This document shows positions 1 to 8,572 of a DNA stretch of 35,546 nucleotides, in pieces. The first letter of the stretch is position 1; each line of letters opens with the position of its first letter. The position numbers and the translations under genes were made by a program. The stretch comes from Trabulsiella guamensis ATCC 49490 (GTDB lineage: Bacteria > Pseudomonadota > Gammaproteobacteria > Enterobacterales > Enterobacteriaceae), in contig NZ_JMTB01000090.1 in the NCBI RefSeq assembly GCF_000734965.1, positions 1 through 35,546 of the forward strand, given 5' to 3'. The notes under the pieces are model-generated. The model was given only the letters and a program-made list of their open reading frames with translations, made no database searches and was not told the DNA's origin.

Positions 1-528
1 CTGAAAGGGGGATGGAATCCTTACAGATATCCATTAAATCCAGTATTGAAAATTGATCCTCTTGGGTTAAATGCATTTAGTGCATTAAGCGGCTGGTCTG
101 ATCAGGCTGGTATGAAAGATGCTTATAACCATGCAGCTGCTGAATCCGAAAATACCATTTCAAAACCAGTATCAGACTGGAAATTTTCAGGTTGGGAAAC
201 TAAAGATGGTCCAGAATGGGCCTTTTGGAGCAAATCTAAATCTGTAGGCGCCATTTGCATAGATCAAAATGGAAATAAAAAAATAGCAGATTACCAATAT
301 TTCCAAATCGGTCCATTTAATATCAACGAAGATAGTCCTGCCGGATTCAGCCCTGATGGCATGAACGTCGAAACTCCCTCAATCGATGAAGCACTAATAA
401 ACATTTCAGATGCTCACTCACGAGCAGAGAAATGTGGTTCAGCATCAAGATTCCAATGTTTTATGAACAATAAATATAACGAAGAAAACAAAGAAAAAGG
501 AAGAGAACTATGCAACTCTTTGAATTAA
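1..528 (+). CDS. Rhs protein, C-terminal tip with variable toxin-like domain (5' partial)
   Basis: The frame is open from the first base, so the N-terminus lies outside the window. The first 23 residues are the end of the Rhs core, with GGWNPYRYPLNP followed by KIDPLGL. In Rhs proteins this DPxGL motif marks the self-cleavage point between the conserved cage and the variable C-terminal toxin. About 150 residues follow that I cannot assign to a known toxin family. They are rich in polar residues and Trp, with four cysteines, three of them in the last third. Rhs proteins are polymorphic toxins, often delivered by type VI secretion; that is family knowledge and no secretion gene is visible here. 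The AT-rich composition contrasts with the core genes after 2.5 kb. The end overlaps the next gene by 19 bases, typical of a toxin/immunity pair. The Rhs identity is firm; the toxin activity is unknown. Confidence 0.85.
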   Translation: MKGGWNPYRYPLNPVLKIDPLGLNAFSALSGWSDQAGMKDAYNHAAAESENTISKPVSDWKFSGWETKDGPEWAFWSKSKSVGAICIDQNGNKKIADYQYFQIGPFNINEDSPAGFSPDGMNVETPSIDEALINISDAHSRAEKCGSASRFQCFMNNKYNEENKEKGRELCNSLN

Positions 529-932
529 AGCAACAAAAAAACCATAAAAATAAAACCACAAACTCAATGACAATTACATACATTACCTGCATCTGCATCT
601 ATATATTCACAAGATATCTCTTACAAGAATTTACATCTTATATTTTTTCAGGAATTTTCCCTGGTTGGTATTGGGTTTACTTGGTTAACATACTATTTTA
701 TACAATCACTATTGTATGTGGTTGCGTTGCGGGTATGCTTGTTCATAAAAAAACGATCCGCCATGCATCATTAATTACTTCCTTAGGGATTTCGATTTAC
801 ACATTTCTTACAACACCAAAAATAACTGATTACAGTTTATTTTTTTATGGATTTATACTAGGAATTATATTAGGTGCCATTGGTGGTTGTGTTTCTCTAG
901 CGGTTAGATGGTTACAAATGAAATATTGTTAA
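510..932 (+). CDS. Candidate membrane immunity protein for the first Rhs toxin
   Basis: This encodes 140 residues with four likely membrane spans (about 21-38, 55-77, 85-101 and 107-131) and no recognised enzymatic motif. The ATG at 510 lies inside the end of the toxin gene and has a good GGAAGAG ribosome-binding site just upstream, suggesting translational coupling. An ATG at 567 is an alternative start with no better ribosome-binding site. Position directly behind an Rhs C-terminal domain is the usual place for the cognate immunity gene. A multi-span membrane immunity protein is typical where the toxin acts on, or from the periplasmic side of, the inner membrane; that is inference. I do not recognise the family from sequence. 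Confidence 0.65.
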   Translation: MQLFELKQQKNHKNKTTNSMTITYITCICIYIFTRYLLQEFTSYIFSGIFPGWYWVYLVNILFYTITIVCGCVAGMLVHKKTIRHASLITSLGISIYTFLTTPKITDYSLFFYGFILGIILGAIGGCVSLAVRWLQMKYC

Positions 933-1038
933 CGAATGAAAACATTATGTTAGCAAAAGTTAAATTTATGAACACAAAGCAGCACAGTGCAGTCAGCGAC
1001 GTAATGCGCCAACGACTGGCGCAGTGTGGATTTACGCT

Positions 1039-1734
1039 AACAAGGAGATTACCTGGAGCGCAGAATTTGATGAGTGGGGGAATATGTTGCGTAAGGATAC
1101 CCCCGGCAATCTGCAACAACTTATCCGGTTGCCGGGACAGTAGTATGATAAAGAGACGGGGCTGTATTATAACCGTCATCGATACTATGCCCCGGAGCAG
1201 GGACGGTATATTACTCAGGATCTGATTGGGTTACGAGGAGGGTGGAATTCTTATAAGTATCCGTTAAATCCGATTACAGAAATAGATCCTTTAGGTTTGT
1301 ATAATTTATACCAATTAATGTATGACGTGTGGCATGATGATTCATCTGGCACTTCATCTATTGATATTTCTGGTGGTGGTGACCTGGTATCACTAGGTGG
1401 CCATGTTGGGGTTGGTGTCGCTTTCGCTAAAAAGAAAGGTGAAATACTTTCTGATATTTGCGCCTATGCTACGGCATGTGGCCACGCAGGAATTGGTGGG
1501 GGGCTTAGTGCGGCTATTACATACTCCGAATCTAACTCTTTGCCTTCTTCTGGAGTAAGTAAAACTATTGGCACAACAGTTGGGGGTGGAGTAATTGGAC
1601 ACTTTGCGTATACTTACGCTGCCGATATAGACAATCCTGAATCTTCAACAGAATCTGTGGGCGCTGGTATTGGCGTTGATGCTTCGGCTATGGTTCTTAC
1701 TTGTAAAACATGGCAGGAATGCTTGGTAAATTAA
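1039..1734 (+). pseudogene. Orphan Rhs tip with glycine-rich toxin-like domain, interrupted by an amber codon
   Basis: One frame reads through a second Rhs core end: AEFDEWGN, then [37 protein letters not shown] and IDPLGL, followed by about 145 residues of new C-terminal domain. The CAG expected after RLPGQ is TAG (1141-1143), so translation cannot pass. Two other conserved positions have drifted: the usual YYDP reads YYAP, and QDPIGL reads QDLIGL. No clear rhs match is seen before about 1030, so this is a displaced orphan tip. The C-terminal domain is glycine- and alanine-rich with four cysteines in two pairs (near 1468-1486 and 1708-1725). I do not recognise its family. Downstream of the amber codon the frame stays open; the only initiation codon offered near the junction is a TTG at 1297 with no clear ribosome-binding site. 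Recombination with the upstream rhs core could restore it. Confidence 0.8.
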
Positions 1735-1747
1735 CAGGAAATGTCGG

Positions 1748-2142
1748 ATGAAATATGTTATTTTGATTCTGTCTTTATTATTATGCGGTTGTTCACCTAT
1801 AAACATAGAACCAGCAATACAAAATGCAAACACCTTCCATGAACTATATCAGAGAGGGGATTATTCTAATATATATGATCTAACTTCGGCCAACCTCAAA
1901 AAAACAACCTTAAAAAAAGATTTTATCGACTTTATGGTAAGCGCCAAAGAAAAAGATCTTGGTTCATTTATTAAATCTAATCTCAGGTTTAAAAAATCAC
2001 TCACAATTTATTTTCGAACAATGAGATATCTTTGGTGTATTATTCCAAGTACTCAAAAAGAATTGTCCGGGAAATATTTATATTTGAAATGGAAAATAGA
2101 AAATGGAAGCTAAAAAGCTATAGGTATGATTCATTGGATTAA
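1748..2142 (+). pseudogene. Immunity-like lipoprotein, frameshifted at a run of six A
   Basis: The ATG at 1748 has an AGGAA ribosome-binding site and lies 13 bases behind the orphan toxin domain. It encodes a lipoprotein signal (hydrophobic h-region, then LCGC with the lipidated Cys at about 15; Ser follows, which fits outer-membrane sorting). The undisturbed frame stops at 2113. Adding one base in the A tract at 1991-1996 instead gives a plausible 131-residue protein ending at 2142, whose tail (FEMENRKWKLKSYRYDSLD) has the compact alternating pattern typical of small NTF2-like immunity lipoproteins. The unshifted tail looks random. So the gene is probably broken by a single-base deletion in a homopolymer, unless this is a sequencing error or a phase-variable tract. 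The role, neutralising the adjacent toxin in the periplasm, is inferred from position. Confidence 0.65.
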
Positions 2143-2518
2143 TATATCTATATTGTGAATGTAAGCTTGTGCATCATAGCCAGATCGCTTTCAAGGGTAA
2201 ATTATCTGTGGATTTAATAGGACAAGAGTTTTATAAAATCCAAGTGACAGTGTTACTGCTTATTTTCAGTGTGATGATGATATTCAGGACTCCAGCATCA
2301 TTGAATGCCATTTCGGTGAGTAGCTTATTCAAACAATTTACCTTCCGGACTGCTTCACCCGCATCTCAAAATCGAAACGGTAATAACGGAACTTTAAAAA
2401 AGATCAATACAGTCGGCAGCTTACTTTTTAGTCATGTAATATTTATTATCAAAAAAGAGGACTAATATTTTCCGTTACTGCCTCCTGTAGCATTTGCAGG
2501 AGAACAATTATCATAGAC
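2143..2518. other. AT-rich stretch without a recognisable gene
   Basis: Between the frameshifted lipoprotein and the fbaA terminator there is no coding sequence I can support. The open frame on the plus strand (2169-2465) starts at GTG without a good ribosome-binding site and encodes low-complexity hydrophobic sequence. A short reverse-strand frame of about 40 residues (roughly 2230-2370) is free of stops but matches nothing I know. This may be decayed rhs-associated DNA, since orphan tips and H-repeat/ISAs1-type elements often sit here, but I see no transposase motif. Confidence 0.4.
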
Positions 2519-2548
2519 AAAAAAAATGGCTTCCCCCAGGAAGCCATT
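2519..2548 (-). terminator. Rho-independent terminator of fbaA
   Basis: On the minus strand AATGGCTTCC pairs with GGAAGCCATT around a four-base loop, followed by a run of T. It sits about 20 bases beyond the fbaA stop and ends the epd-pgk-fbaA transcript before the rhs region. Confidence 0.9.
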
Positions 2549-2566
2549 CCATTACCATCAGGCAGA

Positions 2567-3646
2567 TTACAGAACGTCGATCGCGTTCAGTTCTTTGAAT
2601 GCCTGCTCCAGACGCGTAATCATGCTGGTCTGTGCAGCACGCAGCCATACGCGTGGATCGTAGTATTTCTTGTTCGGCTGGTCTTCGCCTTTCGGGTTGC
2701 CCAGCTGGCCCTGCAGGTAAGCTTCGTTCGCTTTGTAGTACTGCAGGATACCGTCCCAGGTTGCCCACTGGGTATCGGTATCGATGTTCATTTTTACTAC
2801 ACCGTAGCTTACAGAGTCTTTGATTTCCTGAGCAGAAGAACCGGAACCGCCGTGGAAGACGAAGTTCAGGCTGTTGTGCGGCAGGTTGTGTTTCTTAGAA
2901 ACATATTCCTGAGAATCACGCAGGATAGTCGGGGTCAGTACCACGTTACCCGGTTTGTACACGCCGTGTACGTTGCCGAAGGAGGCAGCGATGGTGAAAC
3001 GCGGGCTGATTTTGCTCAGTTCAGTGTACGCGTAATCAACGTCTTCCGGCTGGGTGTACAGAGCAGAAGCATCCATGTGGCTGTTGTCCACGCCGTCTTC
3101 TTCACCACCGGTGCAACCCAGTTCGATTTCCAGGGTCATGCCGATTTTGGACATGCGAGTCAGGTACTTAGAGCAGATCTCGATGTTTTCGTGCAGAGAC
3201 TCTTCGGACAGGTCGATCATGTGAGAAGAGAACAGCGGCTTACCGGTTGCCGCAAAGTGTTTTTCACCAGCGTCCAGCAGACCGTCGATCCACGGCAGCA
3301 GTTTCTTCGCACAGTGGTCAGTGTGAAGAATAACCGGAACACCGTAGTGCTCAGCCATCTGATGAACGTGATGCGCGCCAGAGATCGCACCCAGGATTGC
3401 TGCGCCCTGAGGGATGTCAGTTTTCACGCCTTTACCAGCGATGAACGCTGCACCGCCGTTGGAGAACTGAACGATAACCGGTGCTTTAACTTTTGCTGCG
3501 GTTTCCAGAACGGCGTTAATGGAGTCGGTACCCACGCAGTTAACAGCGGGCAGAGCAAAGTTATTTTCTTTTGCTACCTGGAACACTTTCTGAACGTCAT
3601 CACCAGTGATCACGCCAGGTTTTACGAAATCAAAAATTTTAGACAT
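2567..3646 (-). CDS. fbaA: Fructose-bisphosphate aldolase, class II
   Basis: Zinc-dependent cleavage of fructose 1,6-bisphosphate to dihydroxyacetone phosphate and glyceraldehyde 3-phosphate, in glycolysis and reversed in gluconeogenesis. The 359 residues are the length of the E. coli enzyme. Visible landmarks are VILHTDHCAKK near residue 110 (catalytic Asp and a zinc His), the glycine-rich FHGGSGSS phosphate-binding segment near 265 and NIDTDTQ near 287. The start MSKIFDFVKPG matches the family. It is last in the epd-pgk-fbaA order, 98 bases behind pgk, with a hairpin in that gap that would reduce read-through from pgk. The terminator follows directly. The usual enterobacterial neighbour on this side, mscS, is not seen; rhs sequence lies there instead. 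Confidence 0.98.
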   Translation of the reverse strand: MSKIFDFVKPGVITGDDVQKVFQVAKENNFALPAVNCVGTDSINAVLETAAKVKAPVIVQFSNGGAAFIAGKGVKTDIPQGAAILGAISGAHHVHQMAEHYGVPVILHTDHCAKKLLPWIDGLLDAGEKHFAATGKPLFSSHMIDLSEESLHENIEICSKYLTRMSKIGMTLEIELGCTGGEEDGVDNSHMDASALYTQPEDVDYAYTELSKISPRFTIAASFGNVHGVYKPGNVVLTPTILRDSQEYVSKKHNLPHNSLNFVFHGGSGSSAQEIKDSVSYGVVKMNIDTDTQWATWDGILQYYKANEAYLQGQLGNPKGEDQPNKKYYDPRVWLRAAQTSMITRLEQAFKELNAIDVL

Positions 3647-3711
3647 GTTACGTAGTCCTGTATCTGTATCGTCGGGCCTAAGAAAGAGGAGCGTGCTTTC
3701 ACAGCGCGCTG

Positions 3712-3735
3712 AAAAATGGGCAGGTTTCCCTGCCC
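3712..3735 (-). terminator. Hairpin terminator/attenuator between pgk and fbaA
   Basis: Minus-strand GGGCAGG pairs with CCTGCCC around a four-base loop, followed by ATTTTTC. It lies immediately after the pgk stop, so part of the epd-pgk transcript should end here, leaving fbaA partly dependent on its own promoter. Confidence 0.75.
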
Positions 3736-3744
3736 TTGAATGTC

Positions 3745-4908
3745 TTACTTCTTCGCGCGCTCTTCGAGCATCGCAACTGCCGGCAGGACTTTGCCTTCGA
3801 CGAATTCGAGGAATGCGCCGCCGCCAGTAGAGATGTAGGAAATCTTGTCGGAAATACCGAACAGGTCGATAGCCGCCAGGGTGTCGCCGCCGCCTGCGAT
3901 GGAGAAGCCTTCGCTGTCGGCAATCGCGTTAGCCACGATTTCGGTACCTTTACGGAAGTTCGGGAATTCGAACACGCCAACCGGGCCATTCCACAGAATG
4001 GTTTTGGCGTTTTTCAGGATGTCAGCCAGTTTCTGTGCTGAAACGTCACCCAGGTCCAGAATCTGCTCGTCATCTTTAATGTCATTAACTGATTTCAGAG
4101 TTGCAGTCGCAGTTTCGGAGAACTCGGTCGCCACACGAACGTCAGTTGGAACCGGAATATCGCAAGTGCCAAGCAGACGTTTAGCTTCATCAACCAGATC
4201 CGCTTCGTACAGGGATTTGCCCACGTTGTGGCCTTGGGCAGCAACGAAGGTGTTAGCGATGCCGCCGCCGACAATCAGCTGGTCAGCGATTTTTGACAGA
4301 GAATCCAGTACGGTCAGTTTGGTAGAAACTTTAGAACCGCCGACGATAGCAACCATCGGACGAGCTGGTTCTTTCAGCGCTTTACCCAGCGCATCCAGTT
4401 CAGCGGCCAGCAGCGGACCCGCACACGCGACGTCAGCGAATTTGCCGATACCGTGAGTGGATGCCTGCGCGCGATGCGCGGTACCGAAAGCGTCCATCAC
4501 GAACACGTCGCACAGTGCAGCGTATTTCTTAGACAGCGCTTCGTCGTCTTTCTTCTCGCCTTTGTTAAAGCGAACGTTTTCCAGAACAACCAGTTCACCT
4601 GCAGCCACTTCCACGCCGTCCAGGTAGTCTTTCACCAGACGTACCGGGCTGGACAGTTTGTCTTTCAGGTAATTAACAACCGGCAGCAGAGAGAATTCTT
4701 CATTGTACTCGCCTTCGGTCGGACGACCCAGGTGGGAAGTCACCATCACTTTTGCACCCTGTTTCAGTGCCAGTTCGATGGTCGGCAGAGATGCACGAAT
4801 ACGCGCGTCGCTGGTCACTTTCCCATCTTTAACCGGTACGTTCAGATCCGCACGGATAAAAACGCGTTTACCAGCCAGATCCAGATCGGTCATCTTAATT
4901 ACAGACAT
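3745..4908 (-). CDS. pgk: Phosphoglycerate kinase
   Basis: Transfers phosphate from 1,3-bisphosphoglycerate to ADP in glycolysis. The 387 residues are the length of the E. coli protein. The N-terminal substrate domain shows FIRADLNVP (residues about 16-24) and TSHLGRP (about 58-64); the C-terminal nucleotide domain shows KVSTKL, GPVGVFE and GGGDTLAA. It is preceded 48 bases upstream by epd on the same strand, as in the conserved operon. I see nothing unusual. Confidence 0.98.
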   Translation of the reverse strand: MSVIKMTDLDLAGKRVFIRADLNVPVKDGKVTSDARIRASLPTIELALKQGAKVMVTSHLGRPTEGEYNEEFSLLPVVNYLKDKLSSPVRLVKDYLDGVEVAAGELVVLENVRFNKGEKKDDEALSKKYAALCDVFVMDAFGTAHRAQASTHGIGKFADVACAGPLLAAELDALGKALKEPARPMVAIVGGSKVSTKLTVLDSLSKIADQLIVGGGIANTFVAAQGHNVGKSLYEADLVDEAKRLLGTCDIPVPTDVRVATEFSETATATLKSVNDIKDDEQILDLGDVSAQKLADILKNAKTILWNGPVGVFEFPNFRKGTEIVANAIADSEGFSIAGGGDTLAAIDLFGISDKISYISTGGGAFLEFVEGKVLPAVAMLEERAKK

Positions 4909-4956
4909 GGTGAATCCTCTCGTTGATTCTTAAAGTTTTGCAAGCGCACACGCGCT

Positions 4957-5976
4957 TTACCTGAAACCTTTCGCGGCCATTGCTAACGTGGTGTCGAGCA
5001 TTCGGTTAGCAAAGCCCCATTCGTTATCACACCAGACCAGCGTTTTGATCAGATGCGCGCCACTGACTCGCGTCTGAGTGCCATCAACGATGGCGCTGTG
5101 CGGATCGTGGTTAAAATCGGTGGAGACCAACGGCAATTCCGTATAGTCAACTATACCATGAAATGCATCCTGTGCTGCTTTTTGCAGCAACCGGTTGACT
5201 TCACAGGCTTTTACCGATTTATTCACTGTGACGCTAAGATCGATCGCCGTCACATTTATTGTCGGAACACGTACGGCAATCGCTTCGAAGCGATCATTGA
5301 ATTGCGGAAAAATACGCGTGATCCCCGCCGCCAGTTTGGTATCCACAGGAATAATGGACTGGCTTGCTGCACGAGTGCGGCGTAAATCCGGGTGATAAGC
5401 ATCGATCACCTGCTGATCATGCATTGCAGAGTGGATCGTCGTTACCGTACCCGACTCTATTCCGTACGCATCATCTAACAGTTTAATGACAGGGATGATG
5501 CAGTTCGTGGTACAGGATGCGTTGGAGACAATGCGGTGTTCGGCGAGGAGTTCATGCTGGTTAACGCCATAGACGATGGTCGCGTCCAGATCGTTACTGC
5601 CCGGGTGTGAAAAAAGCACTTTCTTCGCGCCCGCGGCGAGATGCGCTTTGCCATGTTCGCGATTGCCATACACACCGGTGCAGTCAAGCACCACATCGAT
5701 ACCCAGTTCCCGCCAGGGGAGCGCCTCAATACTGCGCTCATGGAGGAGACGAATAACATCTTCACCGACATACAGCTGTTCCCGCTCCTGGCGAACATCC
5801 CAGGCAAAACGGCCATGGCTGGTGTCATATTTCAACAAATGCGCGATGCCCGTAGCATCTGCCAGTTCATTGATTGCCACCACGGTAATTTCCGCACGAC
5901 GCCCGGATTCATATAAAGCGCGAACCACGTTGCGTCCGATGCGACCGAAGCCATTAATCGCTACGCGTACGGTCAT
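4957..5976 (-). CDS. epd: D-erythrose-4-phosphate dehydrogenase
   Basis: A GapA-like NAD-dependent enzyme that oxidises erythrose 4-phosphate to 4-phosphoerythronate, the first step of the deoxyxylulose-dependent pyridoxal phosphate pathway. The 339 residues agree with E. coli. The N-terminal Rossmann motif is [10 protein letters not shown], and the catalytic Cys lies in SNASCTTNC near residue 155. It is first of the epd-pgk-fbaA group. A Cra-like palindrome lies about 125 bases upstream. Its substrate is made by transketolase, whose gene is the next one upstream on the same strand. Confidence 0.97.
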   Translation of the reverse strand: MTVRVAINGFGRIGRNVVRALYESGRRAEITVVAINELADATGIAHLLKYDTSHGRFAWDVRQEREQLYVGEDVIRLLHERSIEALPWRELGIDVVLDCTGVYGNREHGKAHLAAGAKKVLFSHPGSNDLDATIVYGVNQHELLAEHRIVSNASCTTNCIIPVIKLLDDAYGIESGTVTTIHSAMHDQQVIDAYHPDLRRTRAASQSIIPVDTKLAAGITRIFPQFNDRFEAIAVRVPTINVTAIDLSVTVNKSVKACEVNRLLQKAAQDAFHGIVDYTELPLVSTDFNHDPHSAIVDGTQTRVSGAHLIKTLVWCDNEWGFANRMLDTTLAMAAKGFR

Positions 5977-6252
5977 AGATCTCCTGCGAGACGTTCCCTG
6001 ATTTGAGGTGGCTGACAGAGTAATGCAGCAACGCGCTAAGGGGAACCTCGCCTGTCACAAACTGCGACTGATTGATTATTTGTCGAACATTTAATCGACT
6101 GAAGCGTTTCAGCTAGCATAAGCGAAACGGGGAATAAAAGGAATGATTGTCCAGTGAGAGAAGACAGTTATCTGACCTGCGTCACATTTTAAAGCGGTTT
6201 ATGTGGTCTGGTTATTCCGCTGCCAGGAATTATCCGTTTTTTTCCCGACGGC
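5977..6252. other. Intergenic region between tktA and epd
   Basis: No gene is visible here. It holds the epd promoter region and the Cra-like site at 6099-6112. In E. coli several genes (for example cmtA/cmtB and ygg genes) lie between epd and tktA; none is present here. Confidence 0.6.
6099..6112. promoter_or_regulatory. Cra (FruR)-like operator upstream of epd
   Basis: CTGAAGCGTTTCAG is a near-perfect palindrome fitting the Cra consensus (TGAAnCGnTTCA). Cra is known to control epd-pgk-fbaA in E. coli, so repression relieved by fructose phosphates is the likely role. The consensus match is seen; the function is inferred. Confidence 0.65.
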
Positions 6253-6280
6253 AAAAAAACGGGCCGCCTGAGCGACCCGT
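6253..6280 (-). terminator. Rho-independent terminator of tktA
   Basis: Minus-strand ACGGGTCGC pairs (one G-T pair) with GCGGCCCGT around TCAG, followed by seven T. It lies about 20 bases after the tktA stop. Confidence 0.9.
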
Positions 6281-6297
6281 TTTCAGCGTTTACGTGA

Positions 6298-8289
6298 TTA
6301 CAGCAGCGCTTTTGCTTTCGCAACAACGTTGTCGACGGTAAAGCCGAACGCTTCGAACAGCTTCTCAGCCGGGGCAGACTCACCGAAGGTGGTCATCCCT
6401 ACGATAGCACCGTTCAGACCTGTGTACTTGTACCAGTAATCCGCAATACCGGCTTCCACCGCCACACGGGCCGAAACAGCTTTCGGCAGTACAGATTCAC
6501 GGTATGCCGCATCCTGTTTGTCAAACGCGTCGGTGGACGGCATGGAGACCACGCGAGCCTTCACCCCTTCCGCAGACAGTTTTTCCCAGGCTGCCACCGC
6601 CAGCTCCACTTCAGAGCCGGTGGCAATGAAGATAAGCTCCGGCTGCCCGGCACAGTCTTTCAGCACATACCCGCCGCGGGCGATATCCGCCAGCTGTTTC
6701 GCGGTACGCTCCTGCTGCGCCAGGTTCTGTCGGGACAGAATCAGCGCGGTCGGGCCGTCATGACGCTCGACACCGTATTTCCACGCCACCGCCGATTCCA
6801 CCTGGTCGCACGGACGCCACAGGCTCATGTTCGGGGTCACGCGCAGGGACGCCATCTGCTCAACCGGCTGGTGGGTCGGGCCGTCTTCGCCCAGACCAAT
6901 GGAGTCATGGGTGTAGACCATCACCTGACGCTGTTTCATCAGCGCCGCCATACGTACCGCGTTACGCGCATATTCCACAAACATCAGGAAGGTGGAGGTG
7001 TACGGCAGGAAACCACCGTGCAGCGCGATGCCGTTGGCAATGGCGGTCATACCGAATTCGCGCACGCCGTAGTGAATGTAGTTGCCTGCCGCGTCTTCGT
7101 TGATGGCTTTCGAACCGGACCACAGGGTCAGGTTGGACGGTGCCAGGTCCGCGGAGCCACCGAGGAATTCCGGCAGCCACGGCCCGAAAGCTTCGATGGC
7201 ATTCTGCGACGCCTTACGGCTGGCGATTTTCGCCGGATTCGCCTGCAGGCTTTCAATCCACGCCTGCGCTTTCGCGGCGAAGTCTGTCGGCATGTCACCC
7301 TTCATACGGCGGGTGAACTCAGCAGCTTCCTGCGGGAAGGCTTTCGCATACGCAGCAAATTTGTCATTCCAGGCAGACTCTTTCGCCTGGCCGGCTTCTT
7401 TTGCATCCCACTGTGCATAGATTTCAGACGGGATTTCAAACGGCGCATATTTCCAGCCCAGCTGTTCGCGGGTGGCGGCGACTTCCGCATCACCCAGCGG
7501 TGCACCGTGGGAATCATGCGTACCGGCCTTGTTCGGCGAACCGAAACCGATGATGGTTTTGCACATCAGCAGCGACGGTTTGTCTGTCACCGCACGGGCT
7601 TCTTCCACCGCACGTTTGATGGCGTCAGCGTCGTGACCGTCCACCCCACGCACCACATGCCAGCCGTAGGCTTCAAAGCGTTTCGCGGTGTCGTCGGTGA
7701 ACCAGCCTTCCACATGACCGTCGATGGAGATGCCGTTATCGTCATAGAACGCCACCAGTTTGCCCAGTTTCAGGGTGCCCGCTAGGGAGCACACTTCGTG
7801 GGAAATGCCTTCCATCATGCAGCCGTCGCCCATGAAGGCATACGTGAAGTGGTCAACGATGTCATGACCCGGACGGTTGAACTGTGCTGCCAGGGTTTTC
7901 TCGGCAATCGCCATGCCCACGGCGTTGGCAATGCCCTGCCCCAGCGGACCGGTGGTGGTTTCAACACCGGCGGTGTAACCCACTTCCGGGTGGCCCGGGG
8001 TCTTCGAGTGCAGCTGACGGAAGTTTTTCAGCTCTTCCATCGGCAGGTCGTAACCGGTGAGGTGCAGCAGGCTGTAAATCAGCATGGAGCCGTGGCCGTT
8101 GGACAGTACGAAACGGTCACGGTCTGCCCAGGACGGATTCTGCGGGTTGTGGTTCAGGAAATCACGCCACAGGACTTCGGCAATGTCAGCCATACCCATC
8201 GGGGCACCGGGGTGACCGGATTTCGCTTTCTGTACTGCGTCCATGCTTAGCGCACGAATAGCATTGGCAAGCTCTTTACGTGAGGACAT
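6298..8289 (-). CDS. tktA: Transketolase 1
   Basis: Thiamine diphosphate-dependent transfer of two-carbon units between sugar phosphates in the non-oxidative pentose phosphate pathway, and a source of erythrose 4-phosphate for epd and aromatic synthesis. Starting at [11 protein letters not shown] gives 663 residues, exactly the E. coli length; an upstream in-frame extension to 8406 is not supported. The thiamine-binding segment MGDGCMMEG leads to YDDNGISID (residues about 154-191). The pyrimidine-domain [17 protein letters not shown] is near 470, and the C-terminal regulatory-type domain closes the protein. It is transcribed alone, divergently from loiP. Confidence 0.98.
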   Translation of the reverse strand: MSSRKELANAIRALSMDAVQKAKSGHPGAPMGMADIAEVLWRDFLNHNPQNPSWADRDRFVLSNGHGSMLIYSLLHLTGYDLPMEELKNFRQLHSKTPGHPEVGYTAGVETTTGPLGQGIANAVGMAIAEKTLAAQFNRPGHDIVDHFTYAFMGDGCMMEGISHEVCSLAGTLKLGKLVAFYDDNGISIDGHVEGWFTDDTAKRFEAYGWHVVRGVDGHDADAIKRAVEEARAVTDKPSLLMCKTIIGFGSPNKAGTHDSHGAPLGDAEVAATREQLGWKYAPFEIPSEIYAQWDAKEAGQAKESAWNDKFAAYAKAFPQEAAEFTRRMKGDMPTDFAAKAQAWIESLQANPAKIASRKASQNAIEAFGPWLPEFLGGSADLAPSNLTLWSGSKAINEDAAGNYIHYGVREFGMTAIANGIALHGGFLPYTSTFLMFVEYARNAVRMAALMKQRQVMVYTHDSIGLGEDGPTHQPVEQMASLRVTPNMSLWRPCDQVESAVAWKYGVERHDGPTALILSRQNLAQQERTAKQLADIARGGYVLKDCAGQPELIFIATGSEVELAVAAWEKLSAEGVKARVVSMPSTDAFDKQDAAYRESVLPKAVSARVAVEAGIADYWYKYTGLNGAIVGMTTFGESAPAEKLFEAFGFTVDNVVAKAKALL

Positions 8290-8572
8290 TTTGACTCCAG
8301 ATCGGACTGTTGAAGGCCATGCCCGAAACGACTTGACGACAGCGCGTTTTGGGCTACGCCGGAAAAAAGTGTGAACAATGTAACCCAAGCGACAAAGCAT
8401 GTACATGGACCATCCTTTTGCCGTTTCAGAAATCTCTGGATCATGCTCGCATGTTGCGCAATCTGCTTACGCCATTGTTGTTATTTTCTTTATACTTCCA
8501 GCACGATCCGCGTTGTCTGTCTGCGGACCGCTTTTCAGAATGATATGACTACACCGTGCGGAAGATAAACCG

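Noticed and set aside
908..1225. Open frame starting inside the immunity gene end
   Set aside because: It runs in a different frame from the clear Rhs core remnant at 1039-1296 and encodes nothing recognisable.
2169..2465. Possible 98-codon gene after the lipoprotein
   Set aside because: GTG start without ribosome site, low-complexity hydrophobic product, no partner context.
2852..3655. Open frame of 267 codons on the plus strand
   Set aside because: Antisense to fbaA; no recognisable domain.
6760..7785. Open frame of 341 codons on the plus strand
   Set aside because: Antisense to tktA, no family resemblance, His/Arg-rich shadow composition.
8290..8406. N-terminal extension of transketolase by 39 codons
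   Set aside because: The 663-residue product from 8289 matches the family exactly and the extension covers the promoter region.
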